Source: a virus. From it: a DNA stretch of 64,000 nt. This document shows, piece by piece, positions 51,255 through 59,936 of the stretch. The DNA is taken from positions 140,652-204,651 of the IMG/VR virus record IMGVR_UViG_3300035703_000010; one strand, given 5' to 3'. The notes under the pieces were generated by a model that was given only the letters and a program-made list of their open reading frames with translations, had not been told where the DNA came from and made no database searches. Position 1 is the first letter of the stretch; each line of letters begins with the position of its first letter. Position numbers and translations under genes: made by a program.

Positions 51255-51473
51255 TTACCTTCTTCTCATGATCCGTCCACGCGTCGTATCATATGGAGAA
51301 ACTTCAATAATAACCTCATCACCAGGAAGTACCATAATGTGGTTTTGCCTCATTTTACCTGATAATGTTGCTAAAACAGTCTGTCCTGTTGTCGTTTTTA
51401 CTTCAAATAATGTTCCTGGTAACGATTCGACGACGTGCCCAATCAATTCCATTCTATCTTCACGATCATTCAT
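51255..51473 (-). CDS. infA: Translation initiation factor IF-1
   Basis: Exactly 72 residues with the IF-1 OB-fold: MELIGHVVESLPGTLFEVKT, VLATLSGKMRQNHIMVLPGD, then IEVSPYDTTRGRIMRR. All core positions of bacterial IF-1 match (SGKMRxNxI, LxGD, PYDxxxGRI). It binds the ribosomal A site during initiation. Longer in-frame starts exist (51542) but 51473 gives the family length. It overlaps a tagged gene by eight bases. Confidence 0.92.
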   Translation of the reverse strand: MNDREDRMELIGHVVESLPGTLFEVKTTTGQTVLATLSGKMRQNHIMVLPGDEVIIEVSPYDTTRGRIMRRR

Positions 51474-51699
51474 GTCCTGATAACGACCACTCTTTTTCAT
51501 ATTTTGTTTCTTCATTCTCCTTATCAATATCATTTTCATCACCAGAATCTGATCCTAGACCTGGTGGAACACCGTAGTTTATTCCCTTGCTGGGTTTATT
51601 AAGTTTTGCACCATCAGCTGAGATACCAGCAGACCATCTAAGGTTTCTCTCAACTTCTTCCCTTATCATCTTTCTCAGATTTGACATTCTTATTTTCAT
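51466..51699 (-). CDS. Small tagged protein
   Basis: 77 residues, MKIRMSNLRKMIREEVERNL, one of the clearest tags. The body is Gly/Asp/Glu-rich (GSDSGDENDIDKENEETKYE) and probably disordered. Co-encoded with IF-1. Confidence 0.6.
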   Translation of the reverse strand: MKIRMSNLRKMIREEVERNLRWSAGISADGAKLNKPSKGINYGVPPGLGSDSGDENDIDKENEETKYEKEWSLSGHE

Positions 51700-52051
51700 G
51701 ATTCATACCTATTTCAAGATTCATGAGTTGTAATTCTTTTGAAGAATTTAAAATGTCTTCTGAATCGACTGTAACAATCATGTCATCTAAAATAAATTCT
51801 AAAATAGAACCATTGTTCACTGGATAAACTTCTAGAATATTTTTCTTGCAATTAAAAAATTGATCAGTATTCATTTCCTTTAAACGTCCAGAAGAAGTAA
51901 GAATGATTAATTCTTGGGTTTTAGGATGTATACCGCACGAAACAATTGCGCTGTTTCCATCATCATAAAAAACTTCTAATGTATTCATATATGAAGGAAG
52001 ATCAATTTCGCAATTTCCATGGATAGAATATGAAGGACTATTTTCTGACAT
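51650..52051 (-). CDS. Hypothetical beta-rich protein
   Basis: 133 residues with alternating strands (VFYDDGNSAIVSCGIHPKTQ, ELIILTSSGRLKEMN) suggesting two small beta domains; a charged C-terminus. Unknown. Its 3' end overlaps the tagged gene by 50 bases. Confidence 0.5.
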   Translation of the reverse strand: MSENSPSYSIHGNCEIDLPSYMNTLEVFYDDGNSAIVSCGIHPKTQELIILTSSGRLKEMNTDQFFNCKKNILEVYPVNNGSILEFILDDMIVTVDSEDILNSSKELQLMNLEIGMNHENKNVKSEKDDKGRS

Positions 52052-52275
52052 TAAACTACCTTTGATAACTCGCTTGAAAGAAAAGGACCTTCTATTAAAT
52101 CTTCAAAAAGAACATAATGATTCCAACAATAACTTTCAGAAACATTTTCTACATGTTTACTAGGATAATTGTTTGATGGTTTCGAAGACACAACAATACC
52201 ACATTTAGGTTTAAAGATATGATATACTAAGTCTCCGTTGTTTATTTTGCTTAACAAATTATACCTTAGAATCAT
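52051..52275 (-). CDS. Small SH3-like protein
   Basis: 74 residues: INNGDLVYHIFKPKCGIVVS, then YCWNHYVLFEDLIEGPFLSS; related in pattern to the other GDLV small proteins. It overlaps GroEL by 17 bases. Function unknown. Confidence 0.5.
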   Translation of the reverse strand: MILRYNLLSKINNGDLVYHIFKPKCGIVVSSKPSNNYPSKHVENVSESYCWNHYVLFEDLIEGPFLSSELSKVV

Positions 52276-53869
52276 TTAAAACTACGGCGTCTAAAGTCAT
52301 GAAAAGTTTTGCTACAGAAGTTGAATTTTTCAATGCTGTCTTAGTCACTTTTGCTGGATCAATAATTCCTGCTGAAATTAAATTGATAAACTTTCCTGTA
52401 GATGCATCATATCCTAGTCTTTGTTCTTTGTTTCTTGCCATTTCTTCTTCAACGACGTCAGCAGACTTATCTGAATTTTCAACAATTCTTCTTAAAGGCG
52501 CCTTACAAGCCTTAAGAACAACTTCTATACCAGCAAGAATATCTCTATCATAATCATTCTGCAATAGAACTGTCTTTGCTTCTTCTGCTGCGTAAAAAAG
52601 AGCTGAACCGCCGCCTGGAACAATTCCATCTTCAGCTGCTGCTCTTGTTGCATGTAAAGCATCTTCAATTCGATACTTTCTTTCAATCATTTCAATTTCT
52701 GTTGCACCACCGACCTTAATGATAGCAACACCAGAAGCTAATCTCGCAATTCTCATTTTTAAAATTGAAAGTTCTTCTTGGCTTAGCGTAATATCAGCCG
52801 ATCTGTTTCTTAGATCTTCTACATAAGAACTTACGTTTTCTTGAGTTGATTCGACACCAACAATAGTCGTTGATTTTGCATCAACGATAACTTTTTTCAT
52901 TTTGCCGAGTTCATTTAATGTCGTTTTTTCAAGAGAAGTTCCGTTTGTGCTCGAAATTAAAGTTGCTCCAGTTAGGACGCAAATGTCATTCAAGTAATCT
53001 GTTTTTGATGGACCGAATCCAGGAGCTTTGATTGCAATCACTTGAAGCTGAGTTTTTACTCTATTCAAAACCAATCCTTGTAGAGCTTCTCCTTCTACAT
53101 CATCAGCGATGATTAATAGAGGTTTTCTTGCTTCTAAAGTTCTTTCTAGAACTGGAAGGATGTCTTTAATCGTCGAGATTTTCTTGTCAGTAACTAGAAC
53201 ATATGCATCGTTATAACATGCATGCATTTTTTCATTATTTGTTACGAAATAAGGCGATAGATACCCTCTATCAAATTGCATGCCGTCGACGACATCAAGA
53301 GCAGTTGTCGTTCCTTTTGCGTCCTCTACAGTAATGATTCCGTCTCTTCCAACCTTTTCCATTGCCGAAGCGAGGATTTCTCCTATTTTTTCATCACCGT
53401 TTGCACTGATCGTGCCAATTTGTTTAATTTTTTCTGATGATTCTACTGGAGTTGACATTACTGACAAAAAGCTAGTTATCGTTTTAGTAGCTATGTCTAA
53501 TCCTTCGCATAACTTTTTAGAGTTATACCCAGCATCTAGAAGTTTCATTCCTTCTTTTACTAACGCGTGAGTAAGAACAGTAGAAGTAGTTGTACCATCG
53601 CCAGCAACATCATTGGTTTGAGAAGCTGCTTCTCTAAGTAGCTGAGCTCCCATCATTTCAAGAGGATCTGATAGTTTTACTGATTTGCTTACAGTAACTC
53701 CATCTTTAGTGACGATAGGAGAATTATTGCCGTTTTGGATTAGAACAGTCTTTCCGTTGGGTCCTAGCGTGCAGCTTACTGCTTCTGCAGCTAATCTCAA
53801 TCCATTATAAAGCTTTTTTCTTGCGTCTTTAGAAAAGACAATTCCTTCTACTTTAGTTTCAACATTCAT
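52259..53869 (-). CDS. groEL: GroEL chaperonin
   Basis: Group I chaperonin, 536 residues from the ATG at 53869 (a TTG at 53899 adds ten). It has the nucleotide-binding GPNGKTVLI and DGVTVSKSVKL, GDGTTTSTVL, the apical domain (DGMQFDRGYLSPYFVTN) and PGGGSALFYA. The C-terminus ends DAVVLNDSKV without the Gly-Gly-Met repeats seen in many cellular GroEL. No GroES was found in the window, so it may use the host co-chaperonin or an unrecognised one. Confidence 0.93.
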   Translation of the reverse strand: MNVETKVEGIVFSKDARKKLYNGLRLAAEAVSCTLGPNGKTVLIQNGNNSPIVTKDGVTVSKSVKLSDPLEMMGAQLLREAASQTNDVAGDGTTTSTVLTHALVKEGMKLLDAGYNSKKLCEGLDIATKTITSFLSVMSTPVESSEKIKQIGTISANGDEKIGEILASAMEKVGRDGIITVEDAKGTTTALDVVDGMQFDRGYLSPYFVTNNEKMHACYNDAYVLVTDKKISTIKDILPVLERTLEARKPLLIIADDVEGEALQGLVLNRVKTQLQVIAIKAPGFGPSKTDYLNDICVLTGATLISSTNGTSLEKTTLNELGKMKKVIVDAKSTTIVGVESTQENVSSYVEDLRNRSADITLSQEELSILKMRIARLASGVAIIKVGGATEIEMIERKYRIEDALHATRAAAEDGIVPGGGSALFYAAEEAKTVLLQNDYDRDILAGIEVVLKACKAPLRRIVENSDKSADVVEEEMARNKEQRLGYDASTGKFINLISAGIIDPAKVTKTALKNSTSVAKLFMTLDAVVLNDSKV

Positions 53870-53911
53870 ATAATGTGATAATAGTAAGGTCTTTATCAAT
53901 CTTGTACACGG

Positions 53912-54235
53912 TTATGCTTTAGTTACTTGAATATAAACCGGTTGACCTCTTCTCCATGCCAGTGCGACATCACCTTTCATATAGTCATGTAATAAAGCGT
54001 AAAGAACCATCTTTTGTTGAGCATCATCAATAGTGTCGATATAGCGCTCAAGCTTTTTTTGTGAATAATCAATTAAATTCTTTCTTTTTCCAGAAAGAAT
54101 TGTCTGCTGACTAACATGCAAAGTAAACTCAGTGCATGAACCAAGTTTTGTATTTTGACCTTTAATGCCGTTAGTTCTCATTTTAAGCTTATTATCTACT
54201 GAAGCTTGTTCATAAGTAGTATTCGTTCCAAACAT
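53912..54235 (-). CDS. Hypothetical protein
   Basis: 107 residues of unknown function (IDTIDDAQQKMVLYALLHDY, then DVALAWRRGQPVYIQVTK), mostly helical with a basic C-terminus. Placed between GroEL and a tagged gene, with an AT-rich hairpin region upstream (54301-54316). Confidence 0.5.
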   Translation of the reverse strand: MFGTNTTYEQASVDNKLKMRTNGIKGQNTKLGSCTEFTLHVSQQTILSGKRKNLIDYSQKKLERYIDTIDDAQQKMVLYALLHDYMKGDVALAWRRGQPVYIQVTKA

Positions 54236-54316
54236 TTATATTAAATCTCCATCCTCTATAGAAGATGATTATAAACTAAATCAATGTTAGTAACAATTAC
54301 ACTAAATAAAAAATAT

Positions 54317-55210
54317 TTATTTTTTATCATATTTTCGTGACATTTTATATGCTTTTTCCTTTGGAATGCCACCAGAAACATATACTCTCATCTTATAATC
54401 AGCAGAATCTACATCACCATCTTTATCGATATCTAATTCATCATTATGCTTACTGTCTGATAATTCTTTTTCTTCTTCAACAATTTCTTTGATCATCTTT
54501 CTAAGATCACTAATGCTTATTGATTCTAAAAACTTTGGAGTTTGTTTCGAATACATGGGAACTTGAAGTTCAGGAGCAATCTCAGTTTGTTTTCCATATC
54601 CTGCAATATATTTTGAAGGCTGTTCAATTTCTTGTTGATATAACCCGTTTATAGTATCACGAATAAACTTTTTTAATTTTAACTCGTGTCCACCGCTCGT
54701 GCCTTCACCACGTCCAGGATCGACTGACATATGCCATTGAACAACTTTTTCTTCGATGTATCTTCTGAACTCAGGATCTAATTTTAATGGTGAATCTTTT
54801 TTAAGATTGTCATCACGAACAAGCATGTTTTCGAGAGTATCATACAATAAGTCATCGTCATATCCACCGGGGATTGAAAAAACATGCTTTTCTAATTCAT
54901 CTTTTGACAAAAAAAACTTTGCATCTTTTTTTGTTGGAGCAGCAAGAAATGCAGCTTCTTTACCTTCGGGGCTCATTAAAGTTGTAATAGCTTCTCTAAT
55001 TAACTGGCGTAATTCTGATAAACGAATTTGCATGGTTGAATTTCTTTCTACACTTTCTGCTTCTATTGCCGCGATTTGCCCTCTAGCTTTTTTGCGAGAC
55101 GTATGACAAGCTCTGTGCTTTTTCCCCTTTTTATCAGTATAAGATAGAACGTGGGTTCCTCTTTTTCCTGAAGACTGCTTACATTTCTGTTTTCTTATCT
55201 TATAAGGCAT
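54317..55210 (-). CDS. Multi-module tagged protein
   Basis: 297 residues. Residues 1-55 form a small basic domain (KIRKQKCKQSSGKRGTHVLS, then KKGKKHRACHTSRKK). Residue 60 starts a perfect tag (MQIRLSELRQLIREAITTL), and a second copy lies near residue 233 (ISISDLRKMIKEIVEEEKEL). The C-terminus has DIDKDGDVDSADYK, a dockerin/EF-hand-like calcium loop. An internal start at 55033 is possible but lacks a ribosome site. The layout suggests a processed precursor with two tags. Confidence 0.6.
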   Translation of the reverse strand: MPYKIRKQKCKQSSGKRGTHVLSYTDKKGKKHRACHTSRKKARGQIAAIEAESVERNSTMQIRLSELRQLIREAITTLMSPEGKEAAFLAAPTKKDAKFFLSKDELEKHVFSIPGGYDDDLLYDTLENMLVRDDNLKKDSPLKLDPEFRRYIEEKVVQWHMSVDPGRGEGTSGGHELKLKKFIRDTINGLYQQEIEQPSKYIAGYGKQTEIAPELQVPMYSKQTPKFLESISISDLRKMIKEIVEEEKELSDSKHNDELDIDKDGDVDSADYKMRVYVSGGIPKEKAYKMSRKYDKK

Positions 55211-55217
55211 AGGGTAA

Positions 55218-55433
55218 TTATTTCTTGCTAGTCGATAGACCCATATCTTTTGCCCACTTTTTTATTTTCTTTTTTATATCGTCTGGAACGTAAACGCTTC
55301 CAGCATTAAAAGCAGAATCATCTAATAGTTCTTCATCATATTGTTCTTCAGGATGTGAACCACCCCTAGATTTATGCGCAGTTACAAACTCTCTTATTAA
55401 TTTTCTTAACATAAGCTCTTCTTTTAAATTCAT
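55218..55433 (-). CDS. Small tagged protein
   Basis: 71 residues, MNLKEELMLRKLIREFVTAH then KSRGGSHPEEQYDEELLDD; the tag followed by an acidic linker and a helical end (DDIKKKIKKWAKDMGLS). Unknown function. Divergent from the lipoprotein gene. Confidence 0.6.
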   Translation of the reverse strand: MNLKEELMLRKLIREFVTAHKSRGGSHPEEQYDEELLDDSAFNAGSVYVPDDIKKKIKKWAKDMGLSTSKK

Positions 55434-55462
55434 GTGGATACTTATGTTTGAGGTGCGGACAA

Positions 55463-55780
55463 ATGAAAAAACATCGCATCATTATAGGGTTTTTGATTCT
55501 TAGCACTGGAATGTCTTGCGCAGAAGAAACAGCAATGGATGAAAACCCTGCATCTTCTTCATCAGGAATGGAGGGGTATGGTCCATATCCGAATGTTATC
55601 AATTATGATAAACACGAAGATGAAAAACAAGAACCTTGGGTATGTGGATATGAATTGATTGAATCAATTGGGCCACAGGGAGAAATATTTTTAATAGAAG
55701 TTCAGGTTCCGTGCGATCCTTCGGCTGACGTATACAAGGGATGTCCACAACCCGACATAAAAAACAAGAAAGCCCCGTAA
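55463..55780 (+). CDS. Predicted lipoprotein
   Basis: 105 residues. The start at 55463 gives MKKHRIIIGFLILSTGMSCA, a signal peptide with a near-lipobox (S-C). The mature part is acidic, Ser-rich (ENPASSSSGMEGYGP), with four Cys, no known domain. Likely on the outer membrane of the host. Confidence 0.6.
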   Translation: MKKHRIIIGFLILSTGMSCAEETAMDENPASSSSGMEGYGPYPNVINYDKHEDEKQEPWVCGYELIESIGPQGEIFLIEVQVPCDPSADVYKGCPQPDIKNKKAP

Positions 55781-55796
55781 CTACGGGGCTTTCTTT
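55766..55796. terminator. Bidirectional terminator
   Basis: AAGAAAGCCCCGTA (55766-55779) pairs with TACGGGGCTTTCTT (55782-55795), giving a long GC-containing stem with runs of A and T on the two sides. It sits between the convergent lipoprotein genes and works in both directions. Confidence 0.9.
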
Positions 55797-55815
55797 ACTG
55801 ATTATAAAGATCTAA

Positions 55816-56118
55816 TCAAGTCCCGCCAGCACCACCGGCACCAGGAGATCCGCCAGTTCCTGGAGCGCCTCCAGCTCCAACACTGCTAGAAGCTGAAGAA
55901 CTATCTACGCTAGACATTCCGCCTGTACCTTGTTGACCTCCAGAAGAAGCTGTAGAACCTCCTTGACCAGACTCAGAAGTCCCACCAGCTCCTCCTTGAC
56001 CAGATGCTGAGGAAGCGACGACTGATGAAGGTGAAGACTCATCTGTATCGCACTTTTTCTCTTCGCACCCAACAACTAGAGAAGCCAAACAAATAAAAGC
56101 AAAAGTATTCTTAAACAT
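55816..56118 (-). CDS. Ser/Gly-rich lipoprotein
   Basis: 100 residues. The start at 56118 has AAAGGA seven bases upstream and gives MFKNTFAFICLASLVVGC, a signal peptide with a clean lipobox (VVGC). The mature protein is almost entirely Ser, Gly, Ala and Thr (SGQGGAGGTSESGQGGSTAS). Such Ser/Gly low-complexity lipoproteins are typical of myxobacteria-type deltaproteobacteria. Possibly a surface masking or receptor-blocking protein. Confidence 0.65.
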   Translation of the reverse strand: MFKNTFAFICLASLVVGCEEKKCDTDESSPSSVVASSASGQGGAGGTSESGQGGSTASSGGQQGTGGMSSVDSSSASSSVGAGGAPGTGGSPGAGGAGGT

Positions 56119-56193
56119 TTTATATCCTTTCATCTCACAAGAGATGAAAACATTATACAACACTATAAAACGATTTTTTACTTAATTAAAGCT

Positions 56194-56754
56194 TTATTTT
56201 CCTTTAAGAATTTTAGAAACTGGTTTTCTAGACCACATTCTGCAACTCCAGTAAGCTGCTTTTGTTCTATTAGAAGCTCTTGGTGTACCACACCCATGCC
56301 TTGCTCGGAAAGATTTTCTGGCTTTTGGATTATCTCTACGAATTTCCATGTTTGGATCACCAAACTCTACCTTTTTAACGTTTCCTGTCTTAGGATCTTT
56401 GACGTATACTTTGTATTTTTTTACGTCACCTTTCATAGGTTTTCCTAACTTGACTTCTCTTCCTTTGTATTTTGCTTCAACGATACATTCTCTTACTGAT
56501 TCATAATCAAGTTCAAATTGTTCAAAAACGTTCAAGTTTTGTAACATGATTCCTTCAGCAACGATTTGTTCTACTACTTCTTCAGGAAGATCTTCTTCTT
56601 CTATTCCATCTGGAAACCCCGCATAATAAAGCTGGTCAAGCTCGTCTGGTTCTAATGGTTCTCCAGTGGATGGTTCGTATCGACCAGGAGGATAGTTAAT
56701 TTGAGACAAAGACTCTCTAATTAATTGCTTTAAATTTGTGATTGATATCTTCAT
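56194..56754 (-). CDS. Tagged protein with a conserved phage C-terminal domain
   Basis: 186 residues, MKISITNLKQLIRESLSQIN at the N-terminus. The middle is acidic. The last 60 residues, YKVYVKDPKTGNVKKVEFGD then RKSFRARHGC and KAAYWSCRMWSRKP, match a conserved domain I recall from T4-like marine phages, function unknown. Two Cys and the final basic tail are conserved. Confidence 0.65.
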   Translation of the reverse strand: MKISITNLKQLIRESLSQINYPPGRYEPSTGEPLEPDELDQLYYAGFPDGIEEEDLPEEVVEQIVAEGIMLQNLNVFEQFELDYESVRECIVEAKYKGREVKLGKPMKGDVKKYKVYVKDPKTGNVKKVEFGDPNMEIRRDNPKARKSFRARHGCGTPRASNRTKAAYWSCRMWSRKPVSKILKGK

Positions 56755-56788
56755 ACGATATTTGATATATATCCTTTAAGGTAAAGAT

Positions 56789-57190
56789 ATGCACGATAAC
56801 ATGAATGGAAAAGACTGGAATGAAGGTCATCCAGACCATGAAGGAGAAATGGCTGTTTCTCAGCTTCATCGGTTGGTTGATATGGCGCAAATGTTACTAG
56901 ACGTCATTGGAGAAAATGATGAGTTACCTGCTTGGGTACAATACAAGTTAGGTAGATCTTATACTGATTTATCTGATGTTTTCGGATATATTGAGTCAGA
57001 ATCTCATCAAGGAATTCAATACGATCAACATGGAATGATGTTGCCAAACATCGATTCTCAAGTTTCTGAAGCGAAAAAAAGAGGTCTTTGGTATAACATT
57101 CACAAAAGACGAAAAGCAGGGAAAAAACGTCGCAAACCAGGCGAAAAGGGATATCCTGACGCAAAAGCTTGGAAAAAATTGACCAAATAA
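56789..57190 (+). CDS. Virion-associated-like protein with WVQ helical domain
   Basis: 133 residues. A helical domain (LLDVIGENDELPAWVQYKLG) parallels the middle of the protein at 6017-6553. The last 45 residues, EAKKRGLWYNIHKRRKAGKK then RKPGEKGYPDAKAW, form a basic tail common in phage head-associated proteins. Unknown role. Confidence 0.65.
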   Translation: MHDNMNGKDWNEGHPDHEGEMAVSQLHRLVDMAQMLLDVIGENDELPAWVQYKLGRSYTDLSDVFGYIESESHQGIQYDQHGMMLPNIDSQVSEAKKRGLWYNIHKRRKAGKKRRKPGEKGYPDAKAWKKLTK

Positions 57191-57221
57191 GTTAAGTTAA
57201 TTAAATTTTGAGAATTATTAC

Positions 57222-57377
57222 ATGATTATGATAGCATGTCATATGATCATTGCTACTCTAGCAATTGGTCTATTCGTTTGCACGTTAAAAATAAAGTCTA
57301 ATCCAAAGATTCCAAAGCCATCATTTTCTAGCAGCAGAAGCGTTGACTTTCCCGACGATTTTGATTTTTGGAATTAA
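57222..57377 (+). CDS. Small membrane protein (51 aa)
   Basis: MIMIACHMIIATLAIGLFVC is a single membrane segment, then a cytoplasmic-like tail SNPKIPKPSFSSS ending DDFDFWN. No strong ribosome site is seen. Likely real given the filled gap and clean frame. Confidence 0.45.
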   Translation: MIMIACHMIIATLAIGLFVCTLKIKSNPKIPKPSFSSSRSVDFPDDFDFWN

Positions 57378-57431
57378 TGTTATTTATCGAATATTCATTT
57401 TGCTGATAGGTACTTATAATCAAGGTATCTA

Positions 57432-58598
57432 ATGAGTATTTTTAGAGAACACAAGACAGTCGCTGATCGTACGGCTTCTGACCGTAGAAGACATAAGCAT
57501 AAGATTGAAAAAGCCATACGAGAAGGTATTCATCATATCGTTGCTGATGAAAGCATTATCAGCAAAGATGGAAAACAAAAATATCGTATCCCAGTAAGAG
57601 GAATAAAAGAATATCGTTTCGTATACGGAAGTAACGGTAAACAAGTTGGATCTGCTCCTGGGAGAGATGTAAAACGAGATCAAAAAATTGGTGATCCTCC
57701 GCCTCAAGGCCAGGGAGGGCAACCAAACAAGGCAGGTGGCGATAAAGGTGAAGAATATTATGATGTTGAAATTACGCACGAAGAGTTAGCTGAATATCTC
57801 TTTGCGGAATTAAAACTTCCAGAACTTCAAAGAAGACAATTAAAAAACATTGAATCAGAAAAGCTGAAAAGAAAAGGTTATCGTCCACAAGGAATCATGC
57901 CGAGGTTGGACAGGAAGAAGTCTGCAATTGCTCGCATCAAGCGAATGAAGGCTGCTGGATTTGATCCTGAAAAAGCCGAAGACGGAGAAACCTTCTCTTT
58001 TCATGAAGATGATCTTGTTTATCGACACTACAAGATGAAGAAAAAGCCATGCACAAATGCCGTTATTTTCTTCGTCATGGATGTTAGCGGATCGATGTCA
58101 CAAGAAAAGAAGTTTCTCGCAAGATCGTTCTTCTTCCTTCTATACCAATTTCTTCGTCTTAAGTATGAAACGATTGACATCGTCTTCATATCTCATGATA
58201 CCGAAGCTAAAGAAGTTGAAGAAAAAGAATTTTTTACAAAGGCTTCGACAGGAGGAACTAGAGCTTCTTCAGCTATATCAATGACGAACGATATTATAGA
58301 GAAGAGATATCATCCTTCATCATGGAACATTTATTTGTTTCAATGTTCTGATGGTGATAATTTTTCCGATGATAATGAGAAATTTATACAAGAAGTTCAA
58401 AAAGCTATGTCAGTTTCGCAGCTATATGGTTATTGCGAAATTGAACCTGAAACAAGCTGGATGTCAGAACCTGGAAGATTGTATGGGTTATTGCGGCCTC
58501 TTCAAGGAAACGTTTTAAAAGAAGTTAGAATTCAAAAACGAGAAGATGTGTGGCCAGCATTCATGAGTTTAATGAACGGCGCGAAGGAGGATGAGTGA
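57432..58598 (+). CDS. YeaH/YhbH (DUF444) family VWA-domain protein
   Basis: 388 residues. FREHKTVADRTASDRRRHKH opens the family; the VWA domain has a MIDAS motif DVSGSMSQ at Asp217, then FISHDTEAKEVEEKEFF, and TGGTRASSAI. In enterobacteria yeaH is the middle gene of the prkA(yeaG)-yeaH-ycgB stress operon. Order here is yeaH, spoVR, prkA. The first 20 kDa is charged with a DxQIGDPPPQGQ linker, as in cellular members. Confidence 0.9.
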   Translation: MSIFREHKTVADRTASDRRRHKHKIEKAIREGIHHIVADESIISKDGKQKYRIPVRGIKEYRFVYGSNGKQVGSAPGRDVKRDQKIGDPPPQGQGGQPNKAGGDKGEEYYDVEITHEELAEYLFAELKLPELQRRQLKNIESEKLKRKGYRPQGIMPRLDRKKSAIARIKRMKAAGFDPEKAEDGETFSFHEDDLVYRHYKMKKKPCTNAVIFFVMDVSGSMSQEKKFLARSFFFLLYQFLRLKYETIDIVFISHDTEAKEVEEKEFFTKASTGGTRASSAISMTNDIIEKRYHPSSWNIYLFQCSDGDNFSDDNEKFIQEVQKAMSVSQLYGYCEIEPETSWMSEPGRLYGLLRPLQGNVLKEVRIQKREDVWPAFMSLMNGAKEDE

Positions 58599-59905
58599 TG
58601 GATTATAAATTAGAAGACCTAAAAGTGTGGGATGAAAGAATCGTCGCTCTAGCTAAAAAGCACAATCTAGATTGGTTTGAACTAGATTACGAGGTCATCG
58701 ATTATCATGAAATGATCGGTGCCATGGTCCATCATGGCATGCCATCCATGTATTCTCATTGGTCGTTTGGAAAGTCTTTCGAACAAACGATGAATCGTTA
58801 TAATCTCGGAGCCGAAGGACTACCTTACGAGCTAATCATCAACAGTGATCCTTCTCTTGCTTATCTCATGAGAGAAAATCCGTTATACCTCCAGATTCTC
58901 ATCATGGCTCACTGCGTTGGACATTCAGATTTCTTCAAGAACAACAGAATGTTCAAGAACACACGTCCAGAATCCGTGATCCAACGTTTGCGTTCTGCCA
59001 AGAAGAGAATTCAAAAGTACGTGGAAGATCCCCACATCGGAATTGATGCAGTAGAAAGAACGTTAGACGCATGTCAGGCTCTTCAGTTTCAAACGACAAA
59101 GTATGGTCAAGTTCGTCGCCCTCATGCCGAGATAAAAGCAGAATACATCGAATTGATCAACAACGATAAAGACGGAAAATACAAAAACTTCAACATCGAT
59201 ATCGTTCCACTAGAACCAGACTACGATCTTCTTGGATTCATCGAAGAAAACGCTAGGATTCCAGAGTGGAAGCGCGATATCATCCATGTTTGCCGAGAAG
59301 AAGGTCAGTATTTCTGGCCACAAATTCAAACGAAGATCATGAATGAAGGTTGGGCTTCATACTGGCATTACACGCTTTGCCACGAGCTCGAGCTTCCTGG
59401 TGAACTTCACCTTCCAATCGTCAAGATGCACAATGCCGTCGTCAGACCACACATCGGAGCAATTAATCCTTACCACCTTGGATTCCATCTTTTCCAAAAG
59501 ATAAAGGAACGTCATGGAATTGAAGAGTGCTTCTTGGCTCGCGAGGTTTGTTACGACTCATCGTTCTTGCGTCAGTATCTTACTGAAGAAGATTGCATCG
59601 ATTTAAATCTTTTTTCTTATTCTTTCAAGAAAAAGATTGGAATCACGGTTGATGACGTTTCTGACGAAAGAGGATGGAAACAAGTAAAAGAAGATTTAAT
59701 TTCAAACGTTGCGGGAGGATCAATTCCTGTCGTATATGTAGATGAAGTAAAAAAAGATAGAATGCTAATTGTTCGTCATGAACATGAAGGTAGAGATTTA
59801 GACATAAAGCATGCAAATGAAGTAGTTGAACACATAAAAAATTTATGGGATGGTCAGGTTAAGTTTTATACGATGTTAGAAGACGAACCTTGGGAAATTG
59901 ATTAA
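58598..59905 (+). CDS. SpoVR/YcgB family protein
   Basis: 435 residues, typical SpoVR: IDYHEMIGAMVHHGMPSMYS, HWSFGKSFEQTMNRYNLG, LIINSDPSLAYLMRENP, LQILIMAHCVGHSDFF, and NEGWASYWHYTL. ATG overlaps the yeaH stop with AAGGAGG seven bases upstream, so they are translationally coupled. The 5' two-thirds use more C-ending codons than the 3' part and the neighbours. Confidence 0.92.
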   Translation: MDYKLEDLKVWDERIVALAKKHNLDWFELDYEVIDYHEMIGAMVHHGMPSMYSHWSFGKSFEQTMNRYNLGAEGLPYELIINSDPSLAYLMRENPLYLQILIMAHCVGHSDFFKNNRMFKNTRPESVIQRLRSAKKRIQKYVEDPHIGIDAVERTLDACQALQFQTTKYGQVRRPHAEIKAEYIELINNDKDGKYKNFNIDIVPLEPDYDLLGFIEENARIPEWKRDIIHVCREEGQYFWPQIQTKIMNEGWASYWHYTLCHELELPGELHLPIVKMHNAVVRPHIGAINPYHLGFHLFQKIKERHGIEECFLAREVCYDSSFLRQYLTEEDCIDLNLFSYSFKKKIGITVDDVSDERGWKQVKEDLISNVAGGSIPVVYVDEVKKDRMLIVRHEHEGRDLDIKHANEVVEHIKNLWDGQVKFYTMLEDEPWEID

Positions 59906-59936
59906 CTCTAGCCTTAGAAGAGGATACATATAAATT

